15,866 nt of DNA from Eubacteriaceae bacterium UBA4266 (GCA_002396065.1 DGWE01000093.1:1-15866), one strand, 5' to 3'. Numbered from the stretch's first letter, positions 1 through 8,170 are shown. Translations and numbers: made by a program. The notes: generated by a model from the sequence alone, not told the origin.

Positions 1-47
1 AAAAAATCTCCAACCTCTGAGTTCAACTCAGAGATTGGAGATTTTTT
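1..47 (-). terminator. Rho-independent terminator of pepD
   Basis: Two 21-base arms (1-21 and 27-47) form a long hairpin around the 5-base loop TTCAA. The only non-Watson-Crick position, 14 against 34, is a C/A mismatch on the plus strand but a G-U wobble on the minus strand. The run of A at 1-6 becomes the U tract for minus-strand transcripts. It lies 21 bases past the pepD stop codon, so it most likely ends pepD. T at 42-47 means it may also work for a plus-strand gene entering from the left. Confidence 0.85.
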
Positions 48-67
48 ATTGCGGGGATGCTGTGATT

Positions 68-1528
68 TTACGCCAGCGCTTCGACAGCCGCCTTCAAAAA
101 CGCGTAGGTCCGTTTGAAAGACGGGATCGACATGTGTTCGTTGGCCGTGTGGATGTCGATGTTGTCCGGGCCGATGGAGACAATGTCGAGGTCCGGAAGG
201 GCGTGGGCAAAGAGAGCGCATTCGAGACCGCCGTGGATAACCATCGGCGTAAGGGCTTTGCCGGTCTGGGCCTGCCAAATAGCAGACATCGTGTCCAGCA
301 GGGGAGAGGTCTCTCTTGCCGGCCACGCCGGGTAGGCGCTGGGTGCACCGGTGGTGCCGCCGAGGAGGTCGATCAGCCGAGTCACCCGTCCGCAGAGCAT
401 GTCTCTGGCGGCGTCGTGGTCGCTTCGGATGAGGAAGACGAGGGACAGCGTCTTGTCAGAGGTCGCTGCGACGCCGAGGTTGAGCGAGGTATTGACCGCG
501 CCGGGGACGGAGCGGTTCATCGCGACGACGCCGGTTGGCGCTGTGGAAAGGATGCCGAGTACGCGGGCTTCGGAATCGGGGTCGAGGACAGACGCTTCAA
601 CCGCGTCGGCCTGCGGGAAGTCGAGGGCGAGGGTCATGCCCCGATCCCGTTTCCCGGCGATGGCGCGGAAGGTGTGCTGCAGCGCGTTGACGGTCTGATC
701 GAGAGTCACGCGTTCGCCCGGTGCGATGAGCAGGGTGGCTTCGGCCGAGGTTGGAATCGCGTTGTCCCGTTCGCCGCCCTTTAAATCGACGATGGAGAAA
801 TCGACGTCCTTGGCGATGGCGCAGAGCGCGTCGGTGAGCACCTTGACCGCGTTCAGGCCGAATTGGTCGATTTCGTCGCCGGAATGGCCGCCGGCCAGCC
901 CCGAGACGGAAAGCGTCGCGGCAAGGCCCTTGGCCTTTACGCGGCGGATCGGCAGCGTGCTCTTCATGTGGGTGCCGCCGGCGCAGCCGACGGTCGCCGT
1001 GCCTTCGTCCTCAGAGTCGAGGTTGATCATGGATTTGGCGTCGGCAAACTGCTGATAGTCCAACGCGTAAGCCCCGTCCATACCGACTTCCTCTTCTGTC
1101 GTGAAGATGAGGTAGAGCTTCGGGTGGACGAAATCCGGCTCGTCGAGCAGCGCCAGCGCCATGGCCACACCCGCGCCGTCGTCGGCGCCGAGGGTGGTGC
1201 CGTCGGCGTAGAGGTCATCGCCCTTGAGCACAAGGGTGATCGGATCGATGTCAAAATCGTGAATTACGCCGGGCTTGGCCACCGTGACCATATCGAGATG
1301 GCCCTGGAGAATGACCGGTGCCGCGTCCTCGTGGCCGGGGGAGGCCGGGACGGTGATGACGACGTTGCCAACGTCGTCCCGTTCGGCGTTCAGGTGTTTT
1401 TCTTCGGCAAAGGCCAAAATGGCGTTCGAGAGTTTTTCTGTATGATAAGAGCCGTGGGGAATATCCGCAATCGCTTTGAAATGCTTAAATAAATGTTCAG
1501 GCTGTAAATTTTTAAGTGGATCAGACAT
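68..1528 (-). CDS. pepD: Aminoacyl-histidine dipeptidase (PepD, M20 metallopeptidase)
   Basis: Cytosolic di-zinc peptidase that cleaves Xaa-His dipeptides such as carnosine and probably other dipeptides. The 486-residue length matches E. coli PepD (485). Visible M20 residues, numbered from the chosen ATG, are H77 and D79 (QGHLDMV), D116 (LGADDGAG), the E146/E147 pair before VGMDGA, D171 (NLDSED) and a late H460 (IHTANEH). By family knowledge these are the zinc ligands and catalytic acid/base; the lid/dimerisation domain lies between. An in-frame TTG exists 18 bases upstream, but a GGGAGG site sits 6 bases before ATG 1528 and overlaps that TTG's own codons, so the ATG is preferred. The gene is monocistronic, with a divergent promoter region on its 5' side and a strong terminator on its 3' side. 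Identification is confident; substrate range is inferred. Confidence 0.95.
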   Translation of the reverse strand: MSDPLKNLQPEHLFKHFKAIADIPHGSYHTEKLSNAILAFAEEKHLNAERDDVGNVVITVPASPGHEDAAPVILQGHLDMVTVAKPGVIHDFDIDPITLVLKGDDLYADGTTLGADDGAGVAMALALLDEPDFVHPKLYLIFTTEEEVGMDGAYALDYQQFADAKSMINLDSEDEGTATVGCAGGTHMKSTLPIRRVKAKGLAATLSVSGLAGGHSGDEIDQFGLNAVKVLTDALCAIAKDVDFSIVDLKGGERDNAIPTSAEATLLIAPGERVTLDQTVNALQHTFRAIAGKRDRGMTLALDFPQADAVEASVLDPDSEARVLGILSTAPTGVVAMNRSVPGAVNTSLNLGVAATSDKTLSLVFLIRSDHDAARDMLCGRVTRLIDLLGGTTGAPSAYPAWPARETSPLLDTMSAIWQAQTGKALTPMVIHGGLECALFAHALPDLDIVSIGPDNIDIHTANEHMSIPSFKRTYAFLKAAVEALA

Positions 1529-1558
1529 GTTGATCCCTCCCTTCAAGTCATTGCGGCC

Positions 1559-1567
1559 ATTATATCA
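1559..1567 (-). promoter_or_regulatory. Extended -10 promoter for pepD
   Basis: Reading the minus strand, TGATATAAT is a perfect TG-N-TATAAT extended -10. The -35 position at 17-base spacing would be AAGCGG, a poor match, which is typical of extended -10 promoters. Transcription would begin about 25 bases before the pepD ATG, leaving room for the GGGAGG site. Confidence 0.6.
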
Positions 1568-1585
1568 AATGCGGCAGGCGTCCGC

Positions 1586-1614
1586 TTGCTTTTACCCCAT
1601 ATTTTTCATATAAT
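1586..1614 (+). promoter_or_regulatory. Promoter for the DUF308-mnmA-NUDIX run
   Basis: TTGCTT (1586-1591), a 17-base spacer and a perfect TATAAT (1609-1614) give a sigma-70/sigma-A type promoter. The start would fall near 1621, about 24 bases before the ATG at 1645. It is back-to-back with the pepD promoter, so polymerase footprints would overlap in the -35 region. Confidence 0.7.
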
Positions 1615-1644
1615 AAAGGAAATTTAATTTATGGGAGAAATTCA

Positions 1645-2247
1645 ATGTTTTCAAAAAATAAAGATCAAAAGCAGAACTTAAGTTTTTTTGACCGTTTGTT
1701 CGGTCATTGGTGGATGATGCTCATCGAAGGGATCTTGATGATCGTCGTCGGGATCGTGATCGCGGCGGTACCAGGCTTTCGGACGCTGACCATCCTCATC
1801 CGGATCGTCGGGATTGAACGGCTGATCGTCGGCTTTTTCTATCTGATTTTAAGCCTGCGCGATCCGATCGCCGGCGTGCTGATTTCAGGGCAGGCCTTTG
1901 TAAATTTGATTCTCGGTTTTTTCCTGGCACTGATGCCGGGCTTCTTCTTAAGCATCTTCATTTTCTTGGTTGCGATTTGGGCGTTTATCTCCGGGATCGG
2001 CATGCTCGTTCAAAACCGCGGGCCGCAGCATCTGACGAGCCGCACCGTCGTCGGAATTCTGCTGATCGCCTTCGGGCTTTTCGCCGGGATCAGTCCGGGG
2101 CACACTGCTGACGCGCTCGTGCTGGTGTTTGCCGTGATGATTATCATTTTCGGTGGCTACCTGCTGAACCGTTCCAGTGAAATGCACAAGACTGAAAAGA
2201 AAATTGCCGAAGAAGAAAAGGGCTACGACGATTACACGATTGAATAA
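1645..2247 (+). CDS. DUF308 / HdeD-like integral membrane protein
   Basis: A 200-residue, strongly hydrophobic protein with about six membrane segments (roughly residues 21-42, 46-70, 77-97, 99-123, 133-151 and 153-173), a basic N-terminus and a charged C-terminal tail rich in K, E and D. Length, the internally repeated two-helix pattern and motifs such as MLIEGILMIVVGI fit the DUF308/HdeD family. HdeD in E. coli is linked to acid resistance at high cell density, but most Firmicute members are uncharacterised, so no specific role is claimed. GGGAGA lies 6 bases before the ATG and a good promoter lies just upstream. The stop is 18 bases before mnmA, so the two are probably cotranscribed, though no functional link is evident. 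Confidence 0.8.
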   Translation: MFSKNKDQKQNLSFFDRLFGHWWMMLIEGILMIVVGIVIAAVPGFRTLTILIRIVGIERLIVGFFYLILSLRDPIAGVLISGQAFVNLILGFFLALMPGFFLSIFIFLVAIWAFISGIGMLVQNRGPQHLTSRTVVGILLIAFGLFAGISPGHTADALVLVFAVMIIIFGGYLLNRSSEMHKTEKKIAEEEKGYDDYTIE

Positions 2248-3375
<1,128 letters not shown>

Positions 3376-3387
3376 TCGGAGGCGGCG

Positions 3388-4437
3388 ATGACAAAAGACA
3401 TCCGCACAAGTCTGTCGACCCTCGTTTACATTGAGGACCCAGCGACGCATAAAATTTTAATGCTCCACCGCGTGAAAAAAGACCACGACGTCAACCACGG
3501 CAAGTGGATTGGCGTCGGCGGTCATTTCGAGGCCGACGAAAGCCCCGAAGAATGCCTGCTGCGCGAGGTGTGGGAGGAAACGGGCCTGACGCTGAAGCGC
3601 TGGCGCTTTCAAGGCATTGTGACCTTTGTCTCCGGTGACGGCGTGACGGAATACATGCACCTGTTCACCTCGGACGCATTTACCGGGACGCCCCATCCCT
3701 GCGACGAAGGGGTGCTCGAATGGGTCGACAAGGATCAGGTCTTGAATCTCAATCTCTGGGAGGGCGACCGGATCTTTTTCCGATTGATTTTAGAGGATCC
3801 GGCATTTTTTTCGCTCAAGCTGGTGTACGACGGCAATGGCGGCCTTGTCGAAGCGGTTCAGGACGGTCATCCCCTTGAATTGTTCGACGTGTTAGACGAA
3901 GATGGCCGGCCGACAGGCGTCGTCCGGGAACGGGGCGTCTGCCATCGGGACGGCAGTCTCCACGGGACGGTGCACATCTGGATGCTGCGCCGTCATCACG
4001 GCAGATGGCAGGTGCTCCTCCAGAAGCGGGCGGCCTGCAAGGATTCTAATCCGGGCTGCTACGATATTTCCTCGGCTGGACACATTTCGGCCGGCGACAC
4101 GCCGCTGCCCTCGGCGCTGCGCGAGGTCGGCGAGGAGCTCGGCCTGAAGATCACGGCGTCCGATCTCGTGGAAATCGGCCGGCACCGCGCTGGGTTTTCG
4201 GCGCATTTTCACGGCAAGCCCTTCGTCGACCAGGAACTGAGCACCGTGTATCTGTGCACGAAGCCTTTCGACATCGAAGATCTCAAGCTTCAGGCGTCAG
4301 AGGTGGCATCGGTCAAATGGTTCGACTTTGACGAAGCGGCAGCCGGCATCCGGGACGGCCGCATTCCCAACTGCATCTACGTCGACGAGTTCGATATGGT
4401 AGCGGAAGCGCTGAAAAAGCGCAATATGATGAAATAA
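3388..4437 (+). CDS. Tandem NUDIX hydrolase (MutX-like plus YfcD/IDI-like domain)
   Basis: A 349-residue protein with two complete NUDIX domains. The first (about 8-140) resembles MutX/8-oxo-dGTP diphosphatase: HRVKKDHDVNHGKWIGVGG leads into Nudix box G45-x5-E51-x7-R59-E60-x2-E63-E64-x-G66. The second (about 164-345) resembles YfcD or isopentenyl-diphosphate isomerase-like NUDIX proteins: ELFDVLDEDGRPTG leads into box G231-x5-D237-x7-R245-E246-x2-E249-E250-x-G252, with Asp for the first Glu, a variation I recall as common in that subgroup. The metal-binding REx2EE core is intact in both, so both are likely active on diphosphate-linked substrates, perhaps sanitising oxidised nucleotides. CGGAGG lies before the ATG. 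The gene follows mnmA by 12 bases. The exact substrates cannot be read from the sequence. Confidence 0.88.
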   Translation: MTKDIRTSLSTLVYIEDPATHKILMLHRVKKDHDVNHGKWIGVGGHFEADESPEECLLREVWEETGLTLKRWRFQGIVTFVSGDGVTEYMHLFTSDAFTGTPHPCDEGVLEWVDKDQVLNLNLWEGDRIFFRLILEDPAFFSLKLVYDGNGGLVEAVQDGHPLELFDVLDEDGRPTGVVRERGVCHRDGSLHGTVHIWMLRRHHGRWQVLLQKRAACKDSNPGCYDISSAGHISAGDTPLPSALREVGEELGLKITASDLVEIGRHRAGFSAHFHGKPFVDQELSTVYLCTKPFDIEDLKLQASEVASVKWFDFDEAAAGIRDGRIPNCIYVDEFDMVAEALKKRNMMK

Positions 4438-4484
4438 TACGGGAATTGGCAAAGACTTTAGCAGAAAGCCGCAGCCGATTCTCG

Positions 4485-4490
4485 TATAAT
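4485..4490 (+). promoter_or_regulatory. Candidate -10 box for the macrodomain-esterase pair
   Basis: A perfect TATAAT lies 37 bases before the chosen macrodomain ATG in the gap after the NUDIX stop. The hexamer at 17-base spacing (CAGAAA) is a poor -35 and there is no TG extension, so this is a weak call. Two 8-base arms upstream (GAATTGGC and GCCGATTC, one wobble) could pair but have no U tract, so I do not call a terminator here. Confidence 0.4.
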
Positions 4491-4527
4491 GAAGATAAAG
4501 AATTAAAATGGAAAGGTGGCGGTAGAA

Positions 4528-5058
4528 ATGAAAAAGAATCCTATTGGCAGAATCGTCGTCCGCCGCGGCAGCGTGGCGGAATTGGCCGTGCCCTGCATCG
4601 TTGATCCCACTGACCCTGAACTTTCGGGCAAGGGCCTGACCGACCAGGCGGTGCAGAAAGCTGGAGGGAGAAAGCTCGTCGAGGCCTGCCGCAAAATCGG
4701 GCATCTGGACGTGGGCGAGGTTGCGATGACCGACGGCTATCAAAGCGATGCGGACCATATCATCTTTACGGTCGGCCCGCAGTATACGGGGAAGCCTCAG
4801 GATCTCAAAGATTTGGCCGCATGCTATATCAACATCCTCGAGCTGGTCAAGGAAAAAGACATCCATCAGGTGGTCATCCCGGCCATCAGCTGCGGCGGCG
4901 GAGATTTTCCGATTGAAAAGGCGGCGCCATTAGCCATTGAAACCATCCGAGGCTGGCTGAAGCTCAATCCGGATTATTCGATTATCGTGTTTGTCATCGG
5001 CATTATCCCAGTCGTCTACGAAGCCTATTGGCAGTATTTAATGGATCATCCGTATTGA
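4528..5058 (+). CDS. Divergent macrodomain protein
   Basis: A 176-residue single-domain protein with a macrodomain layout: RRGSVAELAVPCIV, the ligand-loop position DPTDPELSGKG (26-36), TDGYQSDADHIIFTVGP (68-84), and the second phosphate loop AISCGGGDFPIEKAA (119-133). Typical members such as E. coli YmdB read NAANPSLMGGGGVDG and ISTGxxGFP at these places, where the Asn and Gly-rich loop hold ADP-ribose. Here both Asn positions are Asp (D26, D29) and the Gly-rich loop is altered, so ligand or chemistry may differ. A GTG 12 bases upstream would add four residues, but AGGTGG lies 8 bases before ATG 4528, which fits the ATG better. The SGNH esterase follows after 16 bases, suggesting cotranscription. 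The fold is fairly certain; activity is unknown. Confidence 0.8.
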   Translation: MKKNPIGRIVVRRGSVAELAVPCIVDPTDPELSGKGLTDQAVQKAGGRKLVEACRKIGHLDVGEVAMTDGYQSDADHIIFTVGPQYTGKPQDLKDLAACYINILELVKEKDIHQVVIPAISCGGGDFPIEKAAPLAIETIRGWLKLNPDYSIIVFVIGIIPVVYEAYWQYLMDHPY

Positions 5059-5074
5059 GACAAAGGACAGAACA

Positions 5075-5743
5075 ATGACGAAAATCATCTGTTATGGGGA
5101 TTCAAACACCTACGGGTACGATCCGAGAATGGGCGGCAGCGGCCGCTACGACGAGGCGCATCGGTGGCCTGAGGTGATGGCGGCGGTGCTGGGCGCCGCG
5201 GGGAAGGATGTCGACGTCGTCAACGCCGGTTTCCCTGGCCGGACGCTCTCGACGGTGCTCTACCCAGATTATTACGGCCACGGCGTGGATTTGTTCACGA
5301 CGTCTATGCGCGGGTACGCGCCCTTCGACTGGCTGTTCGTCATGCTGGGCAGCAACGACTGCCTGAGACCGGATTCGATTGAACGTGTGGTCGGCCGAAT
5401 GGCGGATTTGATCGACGAAGCTGCCGCTTCCAACTGGTGGGCGGAGGCGCCGCAGATTCTTTTGATGGCGCCGCCGCAGATCGGCAGGGAGCTGGACGTG
5501 CCGGCCGACGCTTTTTTAAGCGGCTATTGCGCAACGCTCGGCGAGACGACTCTCGACGGCTTTGCCAAGAAAAGCCGAAAGCTCAGAGCGGCGTACCGCG
5601 AGCTGGCTGAAAAGAAAAACGTCCGCTTTTTCGACGCGGGCGAAGTGGCAGAGGCGGGCCAGGTCGATTATATCCATCTGACCGAGGAAAGCCAGCAGCA
5701 GCTGGGGCAGGCGATGGCTCAGGCTGCCTTGGCGTGGATTTAA
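5075..5743 (+). CDS. SGNH/GDSL-family hydrolase (esterase)
   Basis: A 222-residue cytosolic hydrolase with no signal peptide. The SGNH blocks are visible: nucleophile S10 in YGDSNTYG, block II glycine G52 in VNAGFPGRT, N94 in LGSNDCLRP, and the D198/H201 pair in DYIHLT. These form the Ser-His-Asp triad and oxyanion hole of arylesterase/acyl-ester hydrolases. Length is normal for the family. AAAGGA precedes the ATG; the gene begins 16 bases after the macrodomain stop. Its TAA shares the palindrome TTAA with the stop of the opposing HAD gene, so no terminator fits between them. Substrate is unknown; acetyl esters of small metabolites or sugars are typical of relatives. Confidence 0.88.
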   Translation: MTKIICYGDSNTYGYDPRMGGSGRYDEAHRWPEVMAAVLGAAGKDVDVVNAGFPGRTLSTVLYPDYYGHGVDLFTTSMRGYAPFDWLFVMLGSNDCLRPDSIERVVGRMADLIDEAAASNWWAEAPQILLMAPPQIGRELDVPADAFLSGYCATLGETTLDGFAKKSRKLRAAYRELAEKKNVRFFDAGEVAEAGQVDYIHLTEESQQQLGQAMAQAALAWI

Positions 5744-6408
5744 GCAAGAGTGAGTGCCTCAAATGAGGGGACAGCGGTGTCCGCGATGCGCGCAATTTCC
5801 GGCCAGTCCTCTCGATTGGCCGGGTCGTAGACCGCAAGCGTCGGAAAGCCCGCGGTGTGGGCCGTCGTGACCGCCGTTAGGTTGTCCTCGACGACAAGGG
5901 TCGAAGCTGGCTTTGAATGAAGGGCGTCGGCAGCGGCGAGAAAAATTTTCGGTGAGGATTTGCCGGCGCGGATTTCCGGGTCCTGGTCGGTGAGCACCGC
6001 CGAAAAGCAGTCTAAAATATTCAGCCGGGAAAAGGCGGCGCGGATCAGTTCGCGGTCGCCGACGGAGGCTACCGCGAGGGGCATCTGCGCCGAAAGAGTG
6101 CGCACAAAAGCCAGAGCCCCGGGCTTGAGCGGCGCGGTGTTGCGGTAAAAAGCCCCGATTTCGTCCAAAATCGCCTGCTGAATTTCTTCGATAGATAGCG
6201 TTAAGTGGTAGTGCGTCTTGAGATAGGCGCTGCTCTGATCGAGGGTCATATTAAACAAAAGATCTCCAAGACCGGGCTCCGGCGTGACACCAAGGGCGGT
6301 CAGCACACGGGCACCGGCGTCGTACCAAATGGGCATCGAGTCGAGGAGCGTGCCGTCCACGTCCAGAATCGCGCCGGTGAAACAGTTTAAATTTATTTTC
6401 TTTTTCAT
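5740..6408 (-). CDS. HAD-family hydrolase, beta-phosphoglucomutase-like
   Basis: A 222-residue HAD subfamily IA protein. Motif I is LDVDGTLLDS with nucleophile D16 and acid D18; motif II has S115 (AVASVGD); the conserved Lys region is GKSSPKIF with K150; motif IV is VVEDNLTAV with E174 and D175. Residues between motifs I and II form an alpha-helical cap. The layout fits phosphatases and phosphoglucomutases acting on sugar phosphates or similar small molecules; the exact substrate cannot be told. The open frame continues upstream to 6528, but those codons form a Lys/Phe-rich stretch covering the intergenic region, and AAAGGA lies just before ATG 6408, so that start was chosen. It overlaps the convergent SGNH gene by four bases. 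Confidence 0.87.
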   Translation of the reverse strand: MKKKINLNCFTGAILDVDGTLLDSMPIWYDAGARVLTALGVTPEPGLGDLLFNMTLDQSSAYLKTHYHLTLSIEEIQQAILDEIGAFYRNTAPLKPGALAFVRTLSAQMPLAVASVGDRELIRAAFSRLNILDCFSAVLTDQDPEIRAGKSSPKIFLAAADALHSKPASTLVVEDNLTAVTTAHTAGFPTLAVYDPANREDWPEIARIADTAVPSFEALTLA

Positions 6409-6493
6409 GATTTCCTTTTTTTTCTTGAACTTTTGCGGTAAGGTATACACATACAGTTTATCAGAAAAAAACACAATAGAGTAGGTTACCATC
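6409..6493. promoter_or_regulatory. Divergent promoter region, HAD gene and thioesterase
   Basis: An AT-rich 85-base gap separates two divergent starts, so both promoters should lie here. On the minus strand TTGTGT, a 17-base spacer and TATGTG are a possible promoter for the HAD gene. On the plus strand TTGCGG (6433-6438), an 18-base spacer and TTTATC are a weak candidate for the thioesterase gene. Neither is close to consensus, which may indicate activator dependence. Confidence 0.3.
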
Positions 6494-6931
6494 ATGAAAA
6501 CACTTGAAGAAAATAAACCCGATATCAATGAATTGAGAAGAATTCTCGAAATTCGAAATAAGGAGAATTTATTTTCCGTCCAAATGGGAATTCAGGGCAC
6601 CGTCATCGAAGAAGGTTACGCGGAAACCGAGCTCGTCATTGAGCCGAAGCACTTAAACTTGAATCATTCCGTGCACGGCGGCTGCCTCTACACCTTGGCA
6701 GACAACGCCGGCGGCGCCTGCGCGTCGTCCCACGGGCACCGGGTGAGCACGTTGAGCGGCGATCTGCAGTTCATGCGCCCGGCCATCAACTGCAAAAAAT
6801 TGAAGGCTGTCGCGAAAGAAAAGAAGGCAGGCAAGCGTATTGTCGTCGTGGATATCAGCATTTACGACGAAAAGGGCACTGAACTCGCTTGCGGCCTGTT
6901 TGACTACGCGAAAATGAAAATGAGATACTGA
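6494..6931 (+). CDS. PaaI-like hotdog-fold thioesterase
   Basis: A 145-residue hotdog-fold protein. The family signature is HGGCLYTLAD (61-70), where the HGG loop binds the acyl-CoA and D70 lies at the position of the catalytic Asp of PaaI. The following GGACASSHGHRVSTLSGDLQFMRPA segment fits the central helix and strand. PaaI-type enzymes hydrolyse acyl- or aryl-CoA thioesters as tetramers in the cytoplasm. The ribosome binding site is weak (TAGG about 8 bases before the ATG). The aldo/keto reductase gene begins 15 bases downstream, so they are probably cotranscribed. The CoA substrate cannot be deduced. Confidence 0.85.
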   Translation: MKTLEENKPDINELRRILEIRNKENLFSVQMGIQGTVIEEGYAETELVIEPKHLNLNHSVHGGCLYTLADNAGGACASSHGHRVSTLSGDLQFMRPAINCKKLKAVAKEKKAGKRIVVVDISIYDEKGTELACGLFDYAKMKMRY

Positions 6932-6946
6932 AAGAAGAGGAAGAAT

Positions 6947-8092
6947 ATGTTATATCGAAATTTTCAAAATGTTTCCTTATCGGCATTGGGATTCGGCGGC
7001 ATGCGCCTGCCGGTCATTGACGGCGATGACGCCCGGATCGACGGCCTGAAGGGAGCCGAAATGGTCGACTCCGCGATTCGCTCGGGCATCAATTATTTCG
7101 ACACGGCCTGGGGCTACCATCACGGAAAATCCGAAAAGTTTTTCGGCAACGTGCTGATCAACTATCCCAGAGACAGCTATTTTCTGGCGTCGAAATTTCC
7201 AGGATACGACACGAGCAATTTCCCGAAGGTCCGCGAAATTTTTGAAGAACAGCTGAAAAAATGCCAGACGAAATACTTCGATTTTTATTTATTCCACAAC
7301 GTCAACGAAAGCAACATTGATTATTATTTAGATCCCCAATACGGCATCCGGGATTATTTGGTCGAACAGCGCCGGGCCGGCCGGATCCGCCATTTGGGCT
7401 TTTCGGCTCACGGCGAGCTGCCGACGCTGAAGCGCTTCCTCGAAGCGTACGGGGACGACATGGAATTCATGCAGATTCAGCTGAACTGGATCGATTGGAC
7501 CTTCCAGGGTGCGAAGGAAAAGGTTGAACTGGCCAAGGAATACGACCTGCCGATTTGGGTCATGGAACCGCTGCGCGGCGGCAAGCTGGCCCAGCTGTCA
7601 GACGAAGCCATGGCTAAGCTCGACGCGCTGCGCCCAGGCGTTTCGGCGGCAGAATGGGGATTTCGTTTTCTGCAGACCATTCCTGAAGTCGACATCGTCC
7701 TCTCTGGGATGAGCACTCTGGGTCAGCTGGAACGCAACTGCGCGATCTTCTCCGACGAAAAACCGTTAAACGAAGAAGAATGGCAGACCCTTCAGCAGAT
7801 CGCGCGGGAAATGATCGAAAAGGAAGAGGTTCCCTGCACGGCATGCCATTACTGCGTCGACCACTGCCCGAAGGGGCTCGACATTCCGAAGCTCATCGAG
7901 CTTTATAACGAACAGCATTTTACAGGCGGCGGCTTCATTGCGCCGATGCGCCTGTCGACGATGGGCGAAGGGCACCTGCCCTGCGACTGCATCGCCTGCC
8001 ACAGCTGTGAAAAAGTCTGCCCGCAGAATATCAAGATTTCCGAAGTGATGAAGCAGTTTAACGACGAGCTGCTTCAAAATGACAGGGCCTAA
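6947..8092 (+). CDS. Aldo/keto reductase with C-terminal dicluster ferredoxin domain
   Basis: A 381-residue protein of the COG1453 type. The AKR (beta/alpha)8 barrel covers about 1-290 with the catalytic tetrad D52, Y57, K83 and H117 (NYFDTAWGY, LASKF, YLFHN). The C-terminus holds two CxxCxxCxxxCP motifs, C297/C300/C303/C307 and C348/C351/C354/C358, each expected to bind a [4Fe-4S] cluster. The combination suggests electron exchange between a carbonyl substrate and ferredoxin-like clusters rather than, or in addition to, NADPH, and fits an anaerobe. Such proteins are common but poorly characterised. GAGGAAG precedes the ATG. The gene sits 15 bases after the thioesterase and is followed by a clear terminator, so it ends this unit. 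Confidence 0.92.
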   Translation: MLYRNFQNVSLSALGFGGMRLPVIDGDDARIDGLKGAEMVDSAIRSGINYFDTAWGYHHGKSEKFFGNVLINYPRDSYFLASKFPGYDTSNFPKVREIFEEQLKKCQTKYFDFYLFHNVNESNIDYYLDPQYGIRDYLVEQRRAGRIRHLGFSAHGELPTLKRFLEAYGDDMEFMQIQLNWIDWTFQGAKEKVELAKEYDLPIWVMEPLRGGKLAQLSDEAMAKLDALRPGVSAAEWGFRFLQTIPEVDIVLSGMSTLGQLERNCAIFSDEKPLNEEEWQTLQQIAREMIEKEEVPCTACHYCVDHCPKGLDIPKLIELYNEQHFTGGGFIAPMRLSTMGEGHLPCDCIACHSCEKVCPQNIKISEVMKQFNDELLQNDRA

Positions 8093-8120
8093 GCGCGGGG
8101 TCAACATCGCAAAAATTGTC

Positions 8121-8152
8121 ACAAGCTCCAGTTTTGGGGCTTGTTTTTTTTT
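8121..8152 (+). terminator. Rho-independent terminator after the aldo/keto reductase
   Basis: A 9-base-pair stem (8121-8129 with 8136-8144, one U-G wobble) encloses the six-base loop AGTTTT and is followed by T at 8144-8152. It begins 28 bases after the stop codon. Confidence 0.9.
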
Positions 8153-8170
8153 ACAGCATAAGGGTACAAT
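8141..8170 (+). promoter_or_regulatory. Possible distal promoter for the CLC-antiporter unit
   Basis: TTGTTT (8141-8146), an 18-base spacer and TACAAT (8165-8170) resemble a promoter whose -35 lies inside the distal arm and T-run of the preceding terminator. The -10 is good; the -35 matches only three of six consensus bases. Confidence 0.3.

Noticed and set aside
35..784. A 249-codon plus-strand open frame and a 209-codon one at 863-1492
   Set aside because: Both are mirror frames of pepD, whose catalytic residues are intact. They are Arg/Gly-rich, lack ribosome binding sites and resemble no family.
1529..1546. TTG start extending PepD by six residues
   Set aside because: The extension consists of the ribosome binding site itself (GGGAGG), so ATG 1528 is the real start.
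4444..4481. Inverted repeat GAATTGGC/GCCGATTC after the NUDIX gene as a terminator
   Set aside because: The loop is long, the pairing is only 8 bases with one wobble, and no T-run follows; a TATAAT box follows instead.
4297..4866. A 189-codon minus-strand frame spanning the NUDIX-macrodomain gap
   Set aside because: It overlaps two supported plus-strand genes and the gap between them, has no upstream ribosome binding site and no family resemblance.
6409..6528. Upstream extension of the HAD protein by 40 residues starting with MISGLFSSSVF
   Set aside because: It would cover the whole divergent promoter gap and overlap the thioesterase start, and the conserved HAD motif I normally lies near the N-terminus, as it does from ATG 6408.
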